A stretch of 64,000 nt of DNA from an uncultured Chlorobiaceae bacterium (GCA_903895195.1 CAITSZ010000011.1:1-64000); one strand, 5' to 3'; shown: positions 26,836-35,910, counted from the stretch's first letter. Notes: generated by a model from the sequence alone, not told the origin. Numbers and translations are program-made.

Positions 26836-28140
26836 ATGAGAGTGTTCAAAGGTGAAGTTACAGCACTGCCGCCGGACAAGTCGATCTCCCATCGTGCGGC
26901 ACTTATAGCCTCCTTATCGGAAGGCACAACGGAGATCACCAATTTTTCCGGAGGATTTGATAATCAGTCAACCCTCAGCGTGTTGAAGGATGCAGGCATC
27001 GCCGTCAGGCAGTTTGAGGAGGATGGTGCCTACGGTCGTCGTATTCGAAAAGTGGTTATAGAATCAAATGGATTATGGAGTTTTCACTCTCCCTCTGCTC
27101 CGCTGATGTGCAACAATTCAGGCAGCACCATGAGGATGTTTGCCGGTATTCTCGCAGCGCAGCCATTTGCAAGTGAGATGATAGGCGATAGTTCACTGAT
27201 GAAGCGCCCAATGAAAAGGGTTGCTGATCCGCTTATGCTTATGGGTGCGGATATTGAACTTTCTGCTTCTGGAACTGCTCCGATCAGGATCAAGGGTACC
27301 AAAGAGCTAAAGCCGATTGAATACAAGCTTCCTGTGCCTTCAGCTCAGGTGAAGTCACTTGTGGCGTTTGCCGCTCTTCATGCCGAAGGTGAAACCAGGA
27401 TTATCGAAACCGTGCGTTCGCGAGACCATACTGAAGTGATGCTTGGACTGGAGACACTGGGGAATGAAAACGAACGGGTTATTGTGGTGCCGGGCAGAAA
27501 ACGTATTGTGGCAAAACCCTTTTATATTCCTGCCGACCCTTCTGCCGCGTGTTTTATCGTTGCGCTTGGCTTGCTTGCCCGCGGTTCAGAAATCATCATC
27601 AGGGATGTCTGCCTTAATCCTACAAGGGCAGCTTATCTTGATATGCTGTTGGAGGCAGGTGCCGGTATTTCAATTGAAAATGAACGGATCATCGGTGGTG
27701 AATCAATTGGTGACATTCTTGTGAGCAACAACAGGGAGCTTGCGCCTCTCTTGATCAGCGATTCTCAGCTGGTTTCCTTCATCATTGATGAAATTCCCAT
27801 GCTTGCCGTGCTTTCAGTCTTTGCAGCAGGTCGATTCGAACTCCATAACGCCGCTGAGCTGAGAACCAAAGAGAGCGACAGGATCGACGCTCTTGTGGTT
27901 AATCTTCAGCGCCTTGGTTTCGATTGCGAGCAGTACCCTGACGGTTTTATTGTAAAAGGTCGCACTAAAATACCTTCAGGTTCTATTGTGATTGACAGCT
28001 TTGATGATCACCGTATTGCCATGAGCTTTGCCATTGCCGCCAAGGCTTCAGGGGAAGCGCTTGACATTACAGATATCAATGTTGTGGGAGTTTCGTTTCC
28101 GAATTTCTTTGAAATGATTGATGGTCTGGAAGTCCGATAG
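26836..28140 (+). CDS. aroA: 3-phosphoshikimate 1-carboxyvinyltransferase (EPSP synthase)
   Basis: This 434-residue protein begins [20 protein letters not shown] with the conserved DKSIxHR. It contains [15 protein letters not shown], the VPSAQVKS motif, [20 protein letters not shown], and the C-terminal [15 protein letters not shown] with [11 protein letters not shown]. It catalyses the sixth step of the shikimate pathway. It is separated from rpsU by a terminator and so has its own promoter in a very short gap. Confidence 0.97.
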   Translation: MRVFKGEVTALPPDKSISHRAALIASLSEGTTEITNFSGGFDNQSTLSVLKDAGIAVRQFEEDGAYGRRIRKVVIESNGLWSFHSPSAPLMCNNSGSTMRMFAGILAAQPFASEMIGDSSLMKRPMKRVADPLMLMGADIELSASGTAPIRIKGTKELKPIEYKLPVPSAQVKSLVAFAALHAEGETRIIETVRSRDHTEVMLGLETLGNENERVIVVPGRKRIVAKPFYIPADPSAACFIVALGLLARGSEIIIRDVCLNPTRAAYLDMLLEAGAGISIENERIIGGESIGDILVSNNRELAPLLISDSQLVSFIIDEIPMLAVLSVFAAGRFELHNAAELRTKESDRIDALVVNLQRLGFDCEQYPDGFIVKGRTKIPSGSIVIDSFDDHRIAMSFAIAAKASGEALDITDINVVGVSFPNFFEMIDGLEVR

Positions 28141-28175
28141 TTGAGGTACCTGAACCTTAGTCTATCCGGACTTTT
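28130..28175. terminator. Hairpin between convergent aroA and hydrolase genes
   Basis: An inverted repeat with one bulge (AAGTCCGATAG at 28130-28140 and CTATCCGGACTT at 28162-28173) is followed by T residues on the plus strand. A smaller palindrome, AGGTACCT, lies in the loop. It overlaps the ends of both genes and probably terminates aroA. Confidence 0.55.
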
Positions 28176-28948
28176 TCGATGTGGTCAAAGAGTGCGCGGT
28201 TGAACTCCTCTGGTTGTTCCATATTCGAAATATGACCGGCGTCAGCAAGGAGCCGGAACTGTGCACCCGGAATTCTGGAGCTTATGCTTTTATTCGTTTC
28301 AGGAGGGGTCGCTTTGTCATCCTCCCCTGCAAGCACGAGCACAGGGCAGTGGATGGTTGAAAGGAGCGGGCTTGCGTCAGTTCGCATCATGATTGCCCGC
28401 ATTGTTGCCGTAATAACCTTTGCGGGCTGCTTTCTGATGATATCCTTAACATGGGTAACCAATTCCGGCTTTGCAGTGTAAGTCCCGGATGCAAAATAAT
28501 TCGGCAGCATGCGTCTTATTGCTTCTTCAGCTCCGGCACCATGCACCGCCTTAATGAACTCCTCTCTGGTAGTTCTCGCCTCGGGGGCATCAGCTTCCGC
28601 ACGGGTGTCACAGAGAACGAGAGAAATGGTTTTCTCAGGGTAAAGCCTGTAAAATTCAAATGCCTGATAGCCGCCCATCGAAAGACCGACAACCGTCACT
28701 TTCTCAATCTTGAGCGATTCAAGAAGGTTGGAAAGTTCGTGCGCATAGTCGGTAAAGTTCCAGCTCTCTTTTTCTTCTGAGCCCTCAATGCCGAAAGCGT
28801 TAGGTGCTATAACCGTAAAGCCGGCTTTCGTAAGGGCATCAATCTGGGGCTGCCACATGGCTGCAGAGAGAGGAAAAGCGTGCAAAAGCAAAACGGCACG
28901 GCTTTCAGTGCCGCTTGTTGCGGTGTTAGCAGCAATGTAAGTCAGCAT
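28157..28948 (-). CDS. Alpha/beta hydrolase
   Basis: This 263-residue protein has the alpha/beta hydrolase layout: LLLHAFPLSAAMW near the N-terminus, the nucleophile elbow GLSMGGYQAF (serine near residue 93), LAGEDDKATPP supplying the acid, and the histidine in DAGHISNMEQPEEFN. The catalytic triad is complete. It resembles BioH/3-oxoadipate-lactonase-like proteins, but the substrate is not clear. It lies three bases downstream of the YtxH-like gene. Confidence 0.88.
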   Translation of the reverse strand: MLTYIAANTATSGTESRAVLLLHAFPLSAAMWQPQIDALTKAGFTVIAPNAFGIEGSEEKESWNFTDYAHELSNLLESLKIEKVTVVGLSMGGYQAFEFYRLYPEKTISLVLCDTRAEADAPEARTTREEFIKAVHGAGAEEAIRRMLPNYFASGTYTAKPELVTHVKDIIRKQPAKVITATMRAIMMRTDASPLLSTIHCPVLVLAGEDDKATPPETNKSISSRIPGAQFRLLADAGHISNMEQPEEFNRALFDHIEKVRID

Positions 28949-28951
28949 AAA

Positions 28952-29275
28952 TCAGTTTTCCTGGGCTTTTGGATAGCCCTTGATTTCCTTGATAATGTTG
29001 TTTGCCTCGTTGAGAATTATCTTGGCTTCGTCACGAGCGGTATCAATTATTTCCTGAGAGCGTTTTTTTGCATCATTGCTGTATGCTTCATCGTGCTCAT
29101 TGGTTTCGTAGAGTTCGGAAGCCTTGTCAAGAGCAAGTTTGACCTTGCCTGAAATAATCTGCTGGGTTTCCGTCCCTTTATAAGGAGCGAAAAGCAATCC
29201 CATGATCGTTCCCGCAGCTGCGCCAAGCACTGCACCGAAAAAAAGCCCCTTGTAGTATTTATCCTGTTGTTCCAT
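28952..29275 (-). CDS. YtxH-like small membrane-associated protein
   Basis: This 107-residue protein has an N-terminal Gly/Ala-rich hydrophobic segment, GLFFGAVLGAAAGTIMGLLFAPYKG, followed by a charged amphipathic helix. The GxxxGxxxG-rich helix followed by LFAPxKG is the YtxH signature. Members are linked to stress responses, but the molecular function is unknown. It lies between the hydrolase and the HD phosphohydrolase genes. Confidence 0.85.
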   Translation of the reverse strand: MEQQDKYYKGLFFGAVLGAAAGTIMGLLFAPYKGTETQQIISGKVKLALDKASELYETNEHDEAYSNDAKKRSQEIIDTARDEAKIILNEANNIIKEIKGYPKAQEN

Positions 29276-29311
29276 AGCTTGATGAGGTTTAGTGTTCCAA
29301 TAATATAAGAT

Positions 29312-30721
29312 TTACTGCTTTAACATACTCATAATCTCTTCGCGGCACTCAACTATGCGTTCAACCAGATCAGAGCGGCAGAGGAGGCGGAATTTTTTGG
29401 TGTAGCGTTCGAAAGCAAGAATAAAATCTGAGCGGAATACCGACTCGTTCAGGTCGTCAAACCGGATGTATTCCGACTCAAGCTGCAGGTTGTAGTGGAT
29501 GTGTTCGGAGCGGGTAGGGTAGACCCTGAGCTCTTTCAGATCTGCGTAATCAAAAATATCTTTTTTGGAAGGCGGGTCAATCAGTACCTCGTGACCATGC
29601 AGCCCGAGATGGTACTTTGTGTTGAGCAGGTTGCAAATCTCAAGTTCCATCCCTCTGCGCATCCTGCTGTCAGCATTATAGATGAACCAGTGCTCATCAG
29701 CCAGGGCAGAATCATCGAGGTAGGGCTGAACGGTTATAGCTCTCTTGTAAACCCTGCGCATCAGGATATCCTCCAGAAGTGCTCCAAGAGGATGATTTTT
29801 TTCCGGTATAAGGTTTTTCAGTTCATGGAGCACCCTGTCATCGGCATTGCCGTAAAACAGCTCACGCATGGCTTCAGGCGAAAGAATTTCTTCACTGGCA
29901 ATATCCTGCAGAAGCCTCCGAAGCATAGCAGAGAGTGCCCTGCTGGTATGATGCCAGTAGACGTTGCGCATCATCATGTATTTTGCAAAAAGCAGGCTTT
30001 CAAGTGGTGCAATCCCTTTTTCAGTTATGGCGAACCGTTCACGCTGCGGATCGGGCACAAATGACTCAATCAGCCGTTCAATATCGATGCTGCCATAGGG
30101 TATGTTGCAGTGGTGGGCGTCGCGCATCAGATAGTCCATTTTATCCGGGTCAAGCGTCCCGCTGATAAGCTTTCCGAACCGGGTTTCGGAACTGCCCGTG
30201 ATCAGCTGTATAACCGATTCAGGCGATACCTTCCAATCCTCCTGCAATATTTCAGCTATAGTTGGTACCCCTTTATTTTTCTCATAGATAAAGCGCCTGC
30301 AAAGCTCTTCATGATGTGAAAAAACCGGTTCAGTCCCGTACAGGGGAATCTGTTCCTCAATGATATGGGCATGAGGAAAGTGCCCGATATCGTGCAGCAG
30401 GCAGGCCGACAGCAGTACCCGGCAGTTATCGTTATTGAATTGAAAGCTTTCATCCTGCAGGTTGAGAGCAAGGGGGCTGGTCAGCATACGCTGAAGAATC
30501 AGCTTCATCAGATGATAGACCCCTATTGAGTGCTCGAATCGTGTATGAGTAGCACCAGGGTAAACCTGCTGTGAGAAGGATAACTGCCGTATCCCCTTAA
30601 GTCGCAGAAAAGAGGGGTGGGAGAGAATCTTTTTCAACGGACCGCTCAGGGGAATGTGTCCCCATATCGGGATCCGGATAAATCCGCCATCTGATTGAAA
30701 AAGAAGGTGTTCAGCTATCAT
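29312..30721 (-). CDS. HD-domain phosphohydrolase (dGTPase/SAMHD1-like)
   Basis: This is a 469-residue protein. The metal-binding HD pattern is visible: HTRFEHSIGVYHLM (first H), CLLHDIGHFPHAHI (HD pair), and the later DYLMRDAHH. It probably hydrolyses a nucleotide, as in SAMHD1-type enzymes, but the substrate is unproven. I chose the ATG at 30721 because GGAGATTTC lies directly upstream. The frame is open eight codons further to a TTG at 30745. Confidence 0.88.
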   Translation of the reverse strand: MIAEHLLFQSDGGFIRIPIWGHIPLSGPLKKILSHPSFLRLKGIRQLSFSQQVYPGATHTRFEHSIGVYHLMKLILQRMLTSPLALNLQDESFQFNNDNCRVLLSACLLHDIGHFPHAHIIEEQIPLYGTEPVFSHHEELCRRFIYEKNKGVPTIAEILQEDWKVSPESVIQLITGSSETRFGKLISGTLDPDKMDYLMRDAHHCNIPYGSIDIERLIESFVPDPQRERFAITEKGIAPLESLLFAKYMMMRNVYWHHTSRALSAMLRRLLQDIASEEILSPEAMRELFYGNADDRVLHELKNLIPEKNHPLGALLEDILMRRVYKRAITVQPYLDDSALADEHWFIYNADSRMRRGMELEICNLLNTKYHLGLHGHEVLIDPPSKKDIFDYADLKELRVYPTRSEHIHYNLQLESEYIRFDDLNESVFRSDFILAFERYTKKFRLLCRSDLVERIVECREEIMSMLKQ

Positions 30722-30947
30722 GAAATCTCCGGGGTTGCCAGGCAATGGGTTCGTTTTGTAAAAAAGATAAACAACATACCAGGTTCATCAAACCGGCTGC
30801 CGAAAGTGATGGCAGCTACTGATCGATCTTGTCAGGCTCATGGCAGTCAAAATAATATTTTCTGAACCCTTTGCTGTGTTGTTATTAATTTGTATTATTA
30901 GTGTGATAATAGTGTATTTATTCATCAACTCTTTTAATTTAATTGGC

Positions 30948-31649
30948 ATGCAAAAAATTATTATTACCGACTTTACCCGTTTCTCTAATCCCAAGATTGT
31001 TGGTACCGCAGGAATTGATTTGACAACAGGCCAATGCATTCGGCCCATGCCACACCTGAATACAGTATTTTGTAAAAGTGAAAACATTGTTCCCGGTGCT
31101 ATTCTGAAGGGAGAATTTACTCCGGTTCAAAATATTGCAGCTCCACATCAGGAAGATATGTCTTATCAAAATCTATCATGTATCGGGCTCTGTACTTCAT
31201 CGGAGTTTAAGCTTGCGTTGAATGCCGGATTATGTGATACCGTTGAAAATGGATTTCAGATTGCATTGGCGGACAAGCAAAAGCACATTCCAATAAGTCA
31301 TTCTATAGGTAAGTCGATAATTACAATAAAAGTACAACCAGATAAAATAGGTATTGTTGAAGATGCATACTCTCAAAAGAAAATAAAGATAAATTTTGCT
31401 GATAATTCAGGTAGGGCTTTTAAATATATCTCTATAACTGACCTTGGATTTTATGATTTTGCCGAGAGTATTCAGCTGTCGAATGAGTTGGATACCCTGA
31501 ACGCCTTTATTTGCTCGCAGTCTGAAATCTATCTGCGTTTAGGCTTGAGCAAAGCATGGGACAATGGCAAAGTAAATGGGTATTGGATGCAGGTGAACGG
31601 ATTATATACATTTCCGGATTACCATCGTGAAATCAGGCGTTACCGCTGA
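30948..31649 (+). CDS. Uncharacterised protein, dual OB-like domain
   Basis: This protein has about 233 residues from the ATG at 30948. The frame also opens at an ATG at 30840 that would add a hydrophobic segment (AVLLLICIISVIIVYLF); the AT-rich composition there makes it doubtful. The sequence QKIIITDFTRFSNPKIVGTAG with TGQCIRPM resembles the dual OB-fold domain family found in many accessory gene contexts. No catalytic motif is seen. Its base composition is AT-richer than its neighbours, which may indicate recent transfer. Confidence 0.55.
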   Translation: MQKIIITDFTRFSNPKIVGTAGIDLTTGQCIRPMPHLNTVFCKSENIVPGAILKGEFTPVQNIAAPHQEDMSYQNLSCIGLCTSSEFKLALNAGLCDTVENGFQIALADKQKHIPISHSIGKSIITIKVQPDKIGIVEDAYSQKKIKINFADNSGRAFKYISITDLGFYDFAESIQLSNELDTLNAFICSQSEIYLRLGLSKAWDNGKVNGYWMQVNGLYTFPDYHREIRRYR

Positions 31650-31681
31650 TTGAGGTCAGCATGCTCATTAAGCTGGTGCTA

Positions 31682-33193
31682 TCAAGATGAAGGAGTTGCA
31701 CTCTTTCTCGCCTCTTTAAGATGCAGCCTGCAGACCTTGCGGAAATGGTGGCCATAGATGGCAAGGGTTACTGCATGAGGCAGTGCTTTCTGGCGGTGGA
31801 AAAATGTCCATATCAGCATATTCCAGTACTGAACACGTTCGCGCCCTACAATGCCGAGAACCACTGTTGAACGGGCAAAAGCAAAGAGGTTGCTGATGCG
31901 GAAGTGGCCAGTGAAGGCTGGAGTCTTATATTCACGCAGCAGTGTCCGGATTCTTGTATAGTACTGTTTGGGAGCGTAGAGCTGCGTCATCATGTCGGTA
32001 TATCCCTTACGCAGAATCTCCAGGTCCATTTTGGGAATAATGTTGGTATTGCTGTCGGCATTATCGCCGCTTGAGTTGTGCAATAGCCGCCCCTCTTTTT
32101 GCAAGCGCTCGTAGAGCCTTGTACCGGGCAGAGCCTGAAGGATGCCCACCATGGCGGTTACGATGCCGCTTTTCTGGATGAACTCTACCTGCTTTTGAAA
32201 AATTGACGGGGTGTCGCTGTCAAAACCTACAATAAAGCCGCCCTGCACCTCCATGCCTGCCTGCTGGATTTTTTTGATGTTCCCAAGCATGTCTCTTGAA
32301 GTATTGTGCTCTTTTCCGCAGGCCTCGAGAGCTATGGTATCAGGGGTTTCTATGCCGATAAAGACCTGTGAGAATCCAGCCTCGACCATCATCGACATCA
32401 GCTCCGGATCATCAGCAAGGTTGATCGAACATTCGGTAAAAAATTTAGTGATTGATTTGTTGTTTTTTTGCCATTCGATCAAGCGCGGCAGCAAATCTTT
32501 TTTCAGGTAGCTTTTATGGGCAATAAAGTTATCGTCCACAAAAAAGATGCTGTCCCTCCATCCCAATCGTTTTATTCCGTCAAGCTCTTCAATAATCTGA
32601 GCGCTTGTTTTCGTACGGATTTTATGACCGAAAAGTGCTGTGACATTGCAAAAATCGCAACGATAAGGGCATCCCCTCGAAAACTGTACAGCCATGGCGA
32701 CATACTTCTTTATATCGAGCAGATGCCACTGCGGAACGGGAGTACGGGTAATATCCGGAAAGAGTTCAGAGGTGTAGATTTTTTTTGGCGTTCCGTTCTT
32801 CAAATCTTCAAGAAAAGGCTCAAGAGTGAGTTCGGCTTCGTTCAATACAAAATGATCGACTGTCGGAAAGGCTTCAGGTTCCGAAGTAAAAAGAGGTCCG
32901 CCAGCTACCACAGTAAGACCTGCTTTATTGCACAGTTCAATGATCTTCCTCGCCGATTCCTGCTGTACCGCCATGGCGCTTATGAATGCCATGTCAGCCC
33001 ATGCAAGCTGCTTGGTTGTAAGGGGAGATACATTAAGATCCACCAGTTTCCGCTCCCAGCTTTCAGGCAGCATCGATGCTACTGTTAAAAGACCGAGCGG
33101 TGGAAGGGATGCTTTCTTGTTTACAAACTTAAGGGCGTGCTTGAAACTCCAGAAAGTGTCCGGGAATTCGGGGTAGATCAGAAGGATATTCAT
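31682..33193 (-). CDS. B12-binding radical-SAM protein with DUF4070-like C-terminus
   Basis: This 503-residue protein has an N-terminal cobalamin-binding Rossmann domain (MNILLIYPEFPDTFWSFKHA, AGGPLFTSEPEAFP). The radical-SAM cluster is CPYRCDFCN near residue 185, and FFVDDNFIAH and FIGIETPDTIALEACGK follow. The C-terminal part (PKQYYTRIRTLLREY) matches the DUF4070 extension. Enzymes of this class methylate unactivated carbons. In green sulfur bacteria, BchQ and BchR methylate bacteriochlorophyll side chains and are class B radical-SAM enzymes, while HpnR-type enzymes methylate hopanoids. Which of these, if any, applies here cannot be decided from the sequence. Confidence 0.85.
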   Translation of the reverse strand: MNILLIYPEFPDTFWSFKHALKFVNKKASLPPLGLLTVASMLPESWERKLVDLNVSPLTTKQLAWADMAFISAMAVQQESARKIIELCNKAGLTVVAGGPLFTSEPEAFPTVDHFVLNEAELTLEPFLEDLKNGTPKKIYTSELFPDITRTPVPQWHLLDIKKYVAMAVQFSRGCPYRCDFCNVTALFGHKIRTKTSAQIIEELDGIKRLGWRDSIFFVDDNFIAHKSYLKKDLLPRLIEWQKNNKSITKFFTECSINLADDPELMSMMVEAGFSQVFIGIETPDTIALEACGKEHNTSRDMLGNIKKIQQAGMEVQGGFIVGFDSDTPSIFQKQVEFIQKSGIVTAMVGILQALPGTRLYERLQKEGRLLHNSSGDNADSNTNIIPKMDLEILRKGYTDMMTQLYAPKQYYTRIRTLLREYKTPAFTGHFRISNLFAFARSTVVLGIVGRERVQYWNMLIWTFFHRQKALPHAVTLAIYGHHFRKVCRLHLKEARKSATPSS

Positions 33194-33329
33194 TGCAGCA
33201 TTGACTCCGGCAGTTCAGTTCGAGTTAGTCTTACAAAGGAAATAGCAGACTCTGCAAGTTGGCTACACCTATATATAAAACGCTGAATGAGTGATAGAAA
33301 GTTGCATACATATGATATATAAGCGTAGC

Positions 33330-34064
33330 CTAATATCTGTCGAGGGTGAATTTTTCGCCGAGATACATTTTTCTCACTTCCGGGTTGGAGGCTATTTCTT
33401 CAGGACTGCCATGCATGAAGATACTGCCATCGAAAAGCAGGTAGGCGTGGTTGGTAATGGAAAGGGTTTCATGGACGTTATGGTCGGTTATGAGCACCCC
33501 GATGTCTCGTTTGGCCAGTCCTTCAACAATCTGCTGGATATCTTCGACCGCAATAGGGTCAACTCCGGCAAATGGCTCGTCGAGCAGGATGAATTTCGGG
33601 TTGAGCGATAAGGCTCTTGCAATTTCCGTACGCCGCCGTTCACCACCGGAGAGTGCATATCCCATGCTTTTCCGGATGCCTGCAATATTGAGGTCTTCAA
33701 GCATCATATCGGTTCTTTCCTTCCTTTCAGCTTTTGAAAGAGAGGAGAATTCAAGCACACTCAAAATGTTTTCCTCCACAGTCAGGTTGCGGAAAACGGA
33801 GGCTTCCTGGGGCAGATAACCAATACCAAGTCGTGCCCGCTTGTACATGGGAAAGCGGGTGATGTTGGTGGAATCAAGAAACACATCACCGCCGTTCGGT
33901 CGTACCAGGCCGACTATCATATAGAAGGTCGTGGTCTTCCCTGCGCCGTTCGGACCGAGAAGCCCTACTATTTCACCCTGCTTGACCTCTATGGATGAGC
34001 TTTTTACAACTTCCCGTTTGTTGTAGATCTTTTTTAATTTACTGCAGCTGAGGGTAGCTTTCAT
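33330..34064 (-). CDS. lptB: LPS export ABC transporter ATP-binding protein
   Basis: This 244-residue ATPase has Walker [21 protein letters not shown] near residue 37, the Q-loop, the signature [15 protein letters not shown], Walker [16 protein letters not shown], and the switch H in [11 protein letters not shown]. This is the LptB branch, which powers transport of lipopolysaccharide to the outer membrane. The partner genes lptA, lptC and lptF/G are not in the window. Confidence 0.93.
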   Translation of the reverse strand: MKATLSCSKLKKIYNKREVVKSSSIEVKQGEIVGLLGPNGAGKTTTFYMIVGLVRPNGGDVFLDSTNITRFPMYKRARLGIGYLPQEASVFRNLTVEENILSVLEFSSLSKAERKERTDMMLEDLNIAGIRKSMGYALSGGERRRTEIARALSLNPKFILLDEPFAGVDPIAVEDIQQIVEGLAKRDIGVLITDHNVHETLSITNHAYLLFDGSIFMHGSPEEIASNPEVRKMYLGEKFTLDRY

Positions 34065-34204
34065 GCCGATACTGAAATGGTAATGTTTGGTAGCGCTCGG
34101 TCTCCTGTTGCAGAAGGTAGACCAATGCTACAATGTACAATTTATAGAAAACATTGCATGGCAAAAGAGCGTGCGAAAGGTGAGTCGAAAGAAGTAATAA
34201 AGGG

Positions 34205-34236
34205 GAATAAAAAAACGAGGCTGAAAGCCTCGTTTT
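34205..34236 (-). terminator. Intrinsic terminator of csmE
   Basis: A perfect 10-bp stem (34212-34221 with 34227-34236, loop TGAAA) is flanked by A residues that read as a T run on the minus strand. It lies 29 bases after the csmE stop. Confidence 0.85.
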
Positions 34237-34264
34237 AAAAAAAAAAGAAACGATTATCTATGCC

Positions 34265-34519
34265 TTAGTCTTTGAATCGTTTTTCAATATCTTTGCCGGG
34301 TCTGGCGTAACCGGATACTTTAGGAGAAGAACCTCTTAAACCCAGGGATCTAAAGTCTCCGTTAAGGAAAGGGTAGGCAATATTCAGCAAGCGTTTCGTG
34401 GATTTTCCAATATTCTCCAGAGCATCACCAACAACCCACCAGTGCCCATCTATGAATACTTCAACAAATCTTCCGTAAGATTCCGCGCCTTTGGTAAAAA
34501 CGCCTGATAATTTGCTCAT
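34265..34519 (-). CDS. csmE: Chlorosome envelope protein E (CsmA paralogue)
   Basis: This 84-residue protein is a paralogue of CsmA. It keeps the central FIDGHWWVVGDALENIGK with the histidine that binds bacteriochlorophyll a in CsmA, and the C-terminal LRGSSPKVSGYA stretch, which in CsmA is removed after the Gly of LRG. CsmE is a minor baseplate/envelope protein. The most likely start is the ATG at 34519; the frame opens two codons earlier at a GTG (34525). Neither has a clear Shine-Dalgarno box, unlike csmA, in agreement with lower expression. It is monocistronic. Confidence 0.95.
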   Translation of the reverse strand: MSKLSGVFTKGAESYGRFVEVFIDGHWWVVGDALENIGKSTKRLLNIAYPFLNGDFRSLGLRGSSPKVSGYARPGKDIEKRFKD

Positions 34520-34708
34520 GGCCACGTGATTAATGGTTGATTACATTCTTGATTGAATTTAAGGAATCCCGCCGGTATTAAAAAATATTTTTATGCTCCT
34601 TTTCATCAGTCCCCCATAACTTTTGCCGATAGAGAGAGCCTGTGGTAAAAGTCAATTTCTTTAAACGTTATAACCTGAATAATCTATGTCGGAGGGTTTT
34701 TGGAGGTT

Positions 34709-34756
34709 GTTACTATTAAGACATTTTTTGTATTAATAGTAACGATGCGTTATATT
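34709..34756 (+). promoter_or_regulatory. Promoter and palindromic operator of the DUF2384/RES toxin-antitoxin operon
   Basis: A perfect 11-bp inverted repeat (GTTACTATTAA at 34709-34719 and TTAATAGTAAC at 34733-34743) has a 13-bp spacer. It overlaps a -35-like TTGTAT (34728-34733), which stands 17 bp from a -10-like TATATT (34751-34756). The arrangement, 43 bases before the antitoxin start, fits autorepression by the antitoxin dimer, as is usual for such operons. Confidence 0.75.
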
Positions 34757-34785
34757 TGCAAGAAATATCAGTAAATCAAATTTTA

Positions 34786-34794
34786 GGGGGGGGG
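34786..34794 (+). repeat. G9 homopolymer in the antitoxin ribosome-binding region
   Basis: Nine consecutive G residues run into AGGT and then the antitoxin ATG at 34799. A change in tract length would shift the distance from the Shine-Dalgarno-like run to the start codon and might tune antitoxin translation. Confidence 0.75.
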
Positions 34795-34798
34795 AGGT

Positions 34799-35194
34799 AT
34801 GGGTGCAATGCTTGAGCCTCAGGTGCTCGCATCTAACGATCGAGGTGCTTTAGCCAAAATGCTTTTAACGTTGTTCGAGCACTGGAATCTGACTACAGAG
34901 GATCAGGCAATGCTTTTGGGGCTTGCCTCATCTAACCGGGCGGCGTTATCCCGTTACCGCAAGGGTGAACCGATAGGAACCAGTCGTGATCAGTATGATC
35001 GAGTCGGTCATTTGCTGGCTATCCATAAGAATCTTCGCTTGCTGTTTCCAAAAAACCGGGAACTCGCTTATTGCTGGATTTCGACTCGTAACAAAGCTTT
35101 TGATAATCTTACTCCTGTTGACGTGATCAAAGAGTGGGGGTTCGCAGGTCTTTTGATGGTGCGCTCTTATCTGGATCATGCGAAAGGAGTTTGA
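34799..35194 (+). CDS. MbcA/ParS/Xre-type antitoxin (DUF2384)
   Basis: This 131-residue protein has an N-terminal helix-turn-helix-like region ([23 protein letters not shown]) and the C-terminal toxin-binding DUF2384 domain ([26 protein letters not shown]). It is the antitoxin of the RES toxin immediately downstream and probably represses its own operon by binding the palindrome at 34709. A second ATG at 34808 is also possible: it has the better Shine-Dalgarno spacing from GGAGG at 34793. No other mobile gene is adjacent. Confidence 0.85.
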   Translation: MGAMLEPQVLASNDRGALAKMLLTLFEHWNLTTEDQAMLLGLASSNRAALSRYRKGEPIGTSRDQYDRVGHLLAIHKNLRLLFPKNRELAYCWISTRNKAFDNLTPVDVIKEWGFAGLLMVRSYLDHAKGV

Positions 35195-35199
35195 CTGTT

Positions 35200-35910
35200 G
35201 TGGACCAGTTATTTTCACATCTCGCTATAGCCGATATTCATCAGGGCCTATTCCGTAACATAGTTTCGTTGAGAGAGAGTGTTGATCTGTTCGACGATTT
35301 GAGTGATAATCCCCACGAGCGCCTCATGGCCGAACAGGTTGAATTGCATTCGAAACCGCAACTGTATCAATCGAACTTTCCGGAAATCAACCGTCCATTT
35401 GAAGATGCTTTATGGTTCAATGCTATAGCCTGGCCCTTCAAAAACTGGCAGGAGAGCCGTTTTTCTGATGGGTCATTCGGTGTCTGGTATGGTAGCGATA
35501 GGGTAGAGACGACTGTCTATGAATCTGCGTACCACTGGAGTGCGGGATTCCTTCGCGATGCAGGCTTCGACAAGGAAGAGTGCGTCGTTATCGAGCGCAA
35601 GCTCTATAAAGTGGAATGCGATGCGGCACTGCTGGATTTTCGCGAGGTCGCTCACGGGTATACCGGTCTTTCTCATAAAACCGATTATAGCTTCACTCAT
35701 GCAGTCGGAGCGAGGATTCATCGCGAAGGTCATCCAGGTCTGCTCAATATGGCGGTAAGGCATGAAGGGGGCGTCTCCTATGCGATTTTTAATCCCAATG
35801 TCCTTTCCAGTCCCCGACACCATAGCCAGCTCACGTATCGTCTTCAAAACGAATACATCACCGTAGAAGAAACCCCCGGAATTACATGGTTAAAAATAAA
35901 ATTAGAATAA
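35200..35910 (+). CDS. RES-domain toxin
   Basis: This is a 236-residue protein starting at GTG 35200. AAAGGAG, ten bases upstream at the antitoxin's 3' end, supports this start. The frame extends upstream to 35134 inside the antitoxin gene, but those residues do not fit. The domain shows FRNIVSLRESVD, the central FGVWYGSDRVETTVYESAYHW with conserved Arg, Tyr and Glu residues, and a late YAIFNPNVLSSPRHHSQ region. RES toxins of this family deplete cellular NAD+ (NAD+ phosphorylase or glycohydrolase). Together with the upstream antitoxin it forms a type II system. Confidence 0.85.
   Translation: MDQLFSHLAIADIHQGLFRNIVSLRESVDLFDDLSDNPHERLMAEQVELHSKPQLYQSNFPEINRPFEDALWFNAIAWPFKNWQESRFSDGSFGVWYGSDRVETTVYESAYHWSAGFLRDAGFDKEECVVIERKLYKVECDAALLDFREVAHGYTGLSHKTDYSFTHAVGARIHREGHPGLLNMAVRHEGGVSYAIFNPNVLSSPRHHSQLTYRLQNEYITVEETPGITWLKIKLE

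Noticed and set aside
32468-33088. 206-codon plus-strand frame inside the radical-SAM gene
   Set aside because: Shadow frame with no domain; the minus-strand gene has the CxxxCxxC motif.
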